From Spirogloea muscicola (lineage: Eukaryota; Streptophyta; Zygnematophyceae; Spirogloeales; Spirogloeaceae), in NCBI GenBank assembly GCA_009602725.1, contig WELB01000003.1, forward strand, positions 1,786,745 to 1,797,059: 10,315 nt of DNA, read 5' to 3'. Below are positions 7,201-10,315 of this stretch, piece after piece (position 1 is the stretch's first letter; each line of letters opens with the position of its first letter). The notes below the pieces were generated by a model that made no database searches, was not told the DNA's origin, and saw only the letters and a program-made list of their open reading frames with translations. A program made the position numbers and the translations under genes.

Positions 7201-8074
7201 CATGGACGTGGACGGCGTGCCTGATGACGTCAAGACAGACCTCACAAAGGTCATCAATAGCCTGCAAGCGAAGGTGGCCCCGAGCACGCACGTGCTATAT
7301 GTTGCCACTGACTTCTTCCCAGAGCGCGATCAGGTGAATAGTGGCTCTGTGAAGCACGACACCTTGTCCTTGTCGCCATCTGCAGCAAACTGTTGCCCTT
7401 CACTTGCCTCCTGCACTACCTCCCAGTTCACTTGAGAGGCTCTGCACGCACCTCTCCTGCCCCTGGCCTTGCCATCTCTCAGTACTTTGACCATCTGCTC
7501 TGCTGATTGTTAATGGGCCCTTGCGCCGCTGGTTGGCTCCCGGCTTTGCGGATTGTGCAGGTGCTTGACGAGCTGCGCAAGGCATTTAGGGTCACCGTGA
7601 CCAAAGACGACTTCGTCGGCAACATCCCTGCCAAGTATGCCGGTGCTGTGTGCACCTTTTCTTCTCTTCTGCACGTGCTTCTCCTTCTTAGGCCCACGAG
7701 CAACCTGCTGTGGGGCCGCACGCTTGGCTTCGCTTGGCATGGACATAAAGCCTGGGATTGGCAACGGACACCCGACCTTCTTGCCACTGTGCCTGCTGCA
7801 CAGCTTAAACAGCAGGGCAGTCCAACACTCCACTGAGCTCTCATGCCCGTGACAACTGCGCCGCAGGTACCCAGAGAAGGAGATCAGGGCGGCCATGGAG
7901 ATGTGGGTGGCCAGGGAGGCTGACATTTTCCTGGGCCCGTCCTCCTCCTCTTTCTCCAGATACATCCAGCAACTGAGGTGCTTTACTAAGGATGCTGATG
8001 GCAAACCCTGCGGCCTAAGCTTTTACTTTGACAGCACAGAATCTCCCAAGTGCCAGGTAGAGCCTCATGGGTGA
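4201..8074 (+). CDS. O-fucosyltransferase-like type II membrane glycosyltransferase, six exons
   Basis: Family members transfer fucose from GDP-fucose to protein or glycan acceptors in the secretory pathway. Proposed exons: 4201-4743, 4968-6035, 6550-6743, 6968-7333, 7561-7634 and 7867-8074; every intron is GT-AG and all phases agree. With one 167-bp repeat around the N removed, the product is about 761 residues. The start has a strong context (GCCGCCATGC). Residues 1-71 are cytosolic with a Gly run; 73-92 (MLFSLALLLLAALGLLLGAL) form a signal anchor; 93-350 are a Pro/Gly/Asp/Glu-rich stem; about 352-761 are catalytic. Motifs: GGYTSQMANLLRAAWLAKV near 420 (family GGxxxQ), FAALHLRMDVD near 621 (family HLRxxxD) and ADIFLGPSSSSFSRYIQQLR near 715. 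The stop follows SPKCQVEPHG; a GTAGAG donor at 8057 could instead lead to a further exon. An alternative acceptor for exon 2 at 4934 also keeps phase. Acceptor and sugar specificity are not determinable here. Confidence 0.85.
4229..4254 (+). repeat. (GGC)n trinucleotide run encoding poly-Gly
   Basis: This GGC repeat encodes nine glycines (residues 10-18) in the cytosolic tail of the glycosyltransferase. The adjacent 167-bp duplication begins at its right edge, which fits collapse or misjoining of reads at a hard-to-sequence repeat. Confidence 0.85.
4249..4581. repeat. Perfect 167-bp duplication around a single N (probable misassembly)
   Basis: Bases 4249-4414 and 4416-4581 are identical over 166 bp, with the window's only N at 4415 between them. 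The offset of 167 is not a multiple of three, so as written exon 1 is out of frame. Reading from 4414 as if at 4581 gives SRLSV followed by PMLFSLALLLL, restoring a signal anchor and one frame to the exon end. I infer that two contigs with overlapping ends were joined without merging. Confidence 0.92.
5345..5448 (+). repeat. 75-bp-period coding repeat in the stem region
   Basis: The stretch encoding DDQAGDQPPP occurs at 5345-5373 and again at 5420-5448, identical over 29 bp and 75 bp (25 codons) apart. The interval is an exact codon multiple, so the repeat extends the luminal stem without harming frame. Related SPPG and GDGDE motifs flank it. Stem length probably varies between strains. Confidence 0.85.
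6036..6549 (+). other. Intron 2 of the glycosyltransferase (514 bp, longest)
   Basis: The donor is GTGAGC and the acceptor is TTCTTTCGTGCAG; the intron splits a Gly codon. The minus-strand frames here are open but featureless. It contains a 15-bp direct repeat, CAAAGTGCAGCATGT, at 6468-6482 and 6484-6498, and no other element I can support. The other introns are 224-232 bp. Confidence 0.75.
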
Positions 8075-8130
8075 AGCAGGAGCTACACGTGCTGTCATCC
8101 TTCACGAGAGAGCTACACACAACCTTAACC

Positions 8131-8135
8131 TGTAA
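8131..8135 (+). promoter_or_regulatory. TGTAA polyadenylation signal of the glycosyltransferase gene
   Basis: TGTAA is the usual polyadenylation signal of chlorophyte nuclear genes. This is the first occurrence after the stop codon, 57 bp downstream, and it supports both the gene's end and the green-algal origin. Cleavage is expected some 10-20 bp further on. Confidence 0.6.
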
Positions 8136-8282
8136 ATCTCTTGTGGGCAGACAATTGTCCACACCTTGACCTGTTCGAGGTTTGCTTCAGCTCCCTGCGG
8201 GGATCTAGAAAGAGGCAGGTCGCATAGGAGTTTGCAAGCGTTGCCCTACAGCAAGGATTGGTGAAAGCGCAAGTTGCCAAGG

Positions 8283-8924
8283 CACCGGCAAGCAGAAGAA
8301 GTGCACCATGGTCCACCCTCAAAATGTGCAAGCCGTGCCCTGCTCTGCTCTTACAGCAGCAATGCACGACCATGGGGCGCCATGCGTGTATGCACGCTTC
8401 TGCCTGCTTAGACACAGCCCCTTCACTTGCACAGCTGGACACATTCTACTAAGCACACCACCAAGCATCAGATGGTGACTTCTAAACCACTGAGCTGCTT
8501 CTTGTGAGCATCTTGTGAGCAAATTACGCTGCAGGGGCCCTTACCTGCCAGGAATGGCTTGTGTATCTGACTGAAGTCAAGCGCAAAGAGAAAGCACTTC
8601 CAGCACCGGCAAGCAGAAGAAGTGCACCATGGTCCACCCTCAAAATGTGCAAGCCGTGCCCTGCTCTGCTCTTACAGCAGCAATGCAAGACCATGAGGCG
8701 CCATGTGTGTATGCACGCTTTGGCCTGCTTGGACACAGCCCCTTTAATTGCACAACTGAACACATTCTACTAAGCACACCACCAAGCATCAGATCGTGAC
8801 TTCTAAACCACTGAGCTGCTTCTTGTGAGCATCTTGTGAGCAAACTACGCTGCAGGAGCCCTTGCCTGCCAGGAATGGCTTGTGTATCTGACTGAAGTCA
8901 AGCGCAAAGAGAAAGCACTTCAGC
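8283..8924. repeat. 321-bp tandem duplication between two convergent genes
   Basis: Copy 1 (8283-8603) and copy 2 (8604-8924) share about 95% of bases, with roughly 15 substitutions and no obvious long gaps except at the right junction. Each copy contains an 11-bp doublet TCTTGTGAGCA, a palindromic ACCATGGT and a TTACA (TGTAA on the minus strand). Because 321 is a multiple of three, short open frames persist in both copies on both strands. The substitutions in them alter amino acids freely, so I treat the unit as noncoding, probably FdC2 3' UTR plus downstream flank. Confidence 0.9.
8672..8676 (-). promoter_or_regulatory. Candidate TGTAA polyadenylation signal of the FdC2 gene
   Basis: Read on the minus strand, this is the first TGTAA after the FdC2 stop, about 330 bp downstream, inside duplication copy 2. 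Copy 1 carries the same motif at 8355-8351. The duplication may therefore provide two alternative 3' ends. Confidence 0.45.
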
Positions 8925-9008
8925 ACTATAACAGGTTAGCACTTCAGTGAGGGATTGATAACGATCATTCGGCACAATGCAGCAATTCCATGTTGCTGCC
9001 TCAAGGCT

Positions 9009-10315
9009 CTACTCATCAGCGACTGCCAGCTCCAGAGCGTAGTCATCCCGTTCCTGCGACAGACAGCGCACAAACGACATGCCTCAGGACACACTGCGGC
9101 CACCCCGAGCAGGATCAGCAACCTTGTATTTGGTGCTTCATGGAACGACAGGGGCGTGTATGCAGCCATGCAGCTCATGCTCAAGTTCCCCCACAAGGGG
9201 TCTTGACGGAGCCTTACCACGGGACCACGCGCAAAGTAGCGACCAAATTGCAGCCAGTATACCTGTAATTCAGAAAGGAGGCCCCAAGTCATGACCCACT
9301 GCAACTGGCGGAAGGGTAGACAGAGCCTGCCACTCTTTCCTCCAACCCTCACTTGCACCAAGCTGTACAGCTGCTTCCTACCAAGACGAGCACAACACTA
9401 CAGGCCGCTCCAGATATGAAGGAGCCTACTCAGACAGAGCCTGACGAGAGAATTGGCGTTCACCTCATCCTCGTCTTGCGTCTCTACCTCCAAGTCGCTT
9501 TGAGGAACTCCAACACAGAGTAGCGCATAGCCCTGCCATGCCCCCCCGCAATCTCAGCAGCTCAGCCCAGCCCCCAGCTGCACATCCGGGGGAGCACGAC
9601 GTCCTGATAGAGTCGCAGCCAGAGTTGCGGGGGGGCGTGCTTGCGACTCAAGTCTGCCACTGTGACGGCCTGCACTGGCAGCAGATAAGCAAGAGACACG
9701 ACGGCCTGGCCCGGCCAGTCTCCTGCTTTTGTCCCCGAAGTGGACCACGACACTTGCCGCTGTGCGAGCATGCACTCTGGAGCAGAGTGCGACTCAACGG
9801 CACACAACAGTCCGCTGCAGCGCCTGGGGCAGAGCAGGACCCGCTGCTTGAGCTCCGGCGAGATGCCGAGGGCCAGCGGCTGGTGGAGCTGGCCCGACGT
9901 GACTCGCACCGCGCACGCCGTGCAGCATCCTGCAGCGCTTGCCAGATGCCGCGGGCGTCGCGTCGGGCCAGCCGCGGGCGAGGAGAGGCAGAGGCGAGGC
10001 GAGGCGAGGCGAGGCGAGGCGAGGCGAGTGGAGCTGCGGCGACTGGCTTGCCAGCCTCCGACAGCGGCGGGCGCTGGGCTGGCCGGTCCGAGAGGGGCGC
10101 GTGGAGGTCGGAGCGCACCGTGGCGGCAGGCGAAGGGCAGGCTGATGCCGTGCTCCTCGGCGGTGTGCAGGATGTACTGGTCCTGCGGGCGGCCTCCCCC
10201 AGCGGGCAGCGGCGGATGAGGTGCGGGCGGGAGGTGTGGTGGTGCATGGGCCGAATGGAAGACCAGTGCGAGGGGCCGGGGCTGACCTCGGGGACGCGGA
10301 ACTCGTGCACGACGC
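9009..10315 (-). CDS. FdC2: Ferredoxin C2, plastid [2Fe-2S] protein; six exons, 5' end outside the window
   Basis: FdC2 is a plant-type [2Fe-2S] ferredoxin with a C-terminal extension, acting in the plastid stroma; plant mutants are chlorotic. Exons, 5' to 3': 10315-10287, 10182-10119, 9929-9841, 9532-9464, 9262-9218 and 9053-9009, giving 112 residues in phase. They read VVHEFRVPE; DQYILHTAEEHG and ISLPFACRH; CCTACAVRVTSGQLHQ and PLALGISPELKQR; GYALLCVGVPQ and SDLEVETQDEDE; VYWLQFGRYFARGPV; ERDDYALELAVADE, then TAG. Cluster ligands: the Cys of FACRHG, the second of CC, the Cys of TAC, and the Cys of ALLC after 29 residues, i.e. Cx4Cx2Cx29C. The long conserved C-terminal tail separates FdC2 from photosynthetic ferredoxins. 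Introns are 104-308 bp and GT-AG; the one after exon 3 has a weak GTCCTG donor, chosen because it gives the family's exact spacing. The transit peptide and start lie beyond base 10315. Confidence 0.95.
9991..10028. repeat. Pentanucleotide microsatellite (GAGGC)n in an FdC2 intron
   Basis: About seven and a half units of GAGGC lie in the intron between FdC2 exons 2 and 3 (10118-9930). On the minus strand they form a C/T-rich GCCTC tract about 60-100 bp before the acceptor, so length changes should affect splicing little. Confidence 0.92.

Noticed and set aside
8319-8843. A duplicated 67-codon minus-strand small protein
   Set aside because: The frame stays open because the 321-bp unit is a codon multiple. 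Substitutions between copies alter many residues, with no sign of selection on protein.
8955-9206. Plus-strand ORF ending in NLVFGASWNDRGVYAAMQ
   Set aside because: It looks protein-like at first, but the region is antisense to the last FdC2 exons and intron, whose conservation is far stronger.
8936-9361. A 141-codon minus-strand gene
   Set aside because: Only the VYWLQFGRYFARGPV part is conserved; the rest is intron sequence of FdC2.
9648-10310. A 220-codon minus-strand gene at the right edge
   Set aside because: It runs through FdC2 introns and a microsatellite; apart from the MHEFRVPE start, which overlaps FdC2 exon 1, it does not match the family in this frame.

Overview
The window looks like nuclear DNA of a green alga (Chlorophyta; a trebouxiophyte or other GC-rich, intron-rich lineage is my inference). 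Evidence: GC-rich coding DNA; genes split into short exons by 100-500 bp GT-AG introns; a TGTAA motif (the chlorophyte polyadenylation signal) just past a stop codon; and a gene for ferredoxin C2, a plastid protein of photosynthetic organisms. Nothing points to a bacterium, operon, CRISPR array or RNA gene. The single N at 4415 and two near-identical neighbouring sequences suggest a draft short-read contig.

Layout. Bases 1-4090 are a nest of mobile and repeated DNA. It holds (a) a broken PIF/Harbinger (HARBI1-like) transposase on the minus strand, about 585-1602, with a 20-bp tandem duplication that shifts frame and a lysine in place of the catalytic glutamate; (b) three same-orientation copies of a ~204-bp repeat, here called R (113-316, 2459-2662, and a diverged partial copy at 3959-4089); and (c) a clustered family of hairpin units built on GGCTGGC..GCCAGCC, in both orientations (about 1983-2455 and 2856-3905), with a possible decayed coding scrap at 3431-3594.

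Bases 4201-8074 (plus strand) are a six-exon gene for a type II membrane O-fucosyltransferase-like glycosyltransferase. All exon joins are phase-consistent and give about 761 residues, provided one copy of a perfect 167-bp duplication around the N (4249-4581) is removed as an assembly artefact. The R3 repeat lies about 110 bp upstream of its ATG and may be part of its promoter.

Bases 9009-10315 (minus strand) are six exons of ferredoxin C2 (FdC2), complete at the C-terminus and cut at the N-terminus by the window edge. The two genes are convergent. The ~930 bp between their stops holds a TGTAA on each side and a 321-bp tandem duplication (8283-8924, about 95% identical copies) that probably forms the FdC2 3' UTR and downstream flank.

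The two host genes show no pathway link: one acts in the secretory system, the other in the plastid. I did not find a convincing new multi-gene system. The least explained material is the R repeat and the hairpin-unit array.
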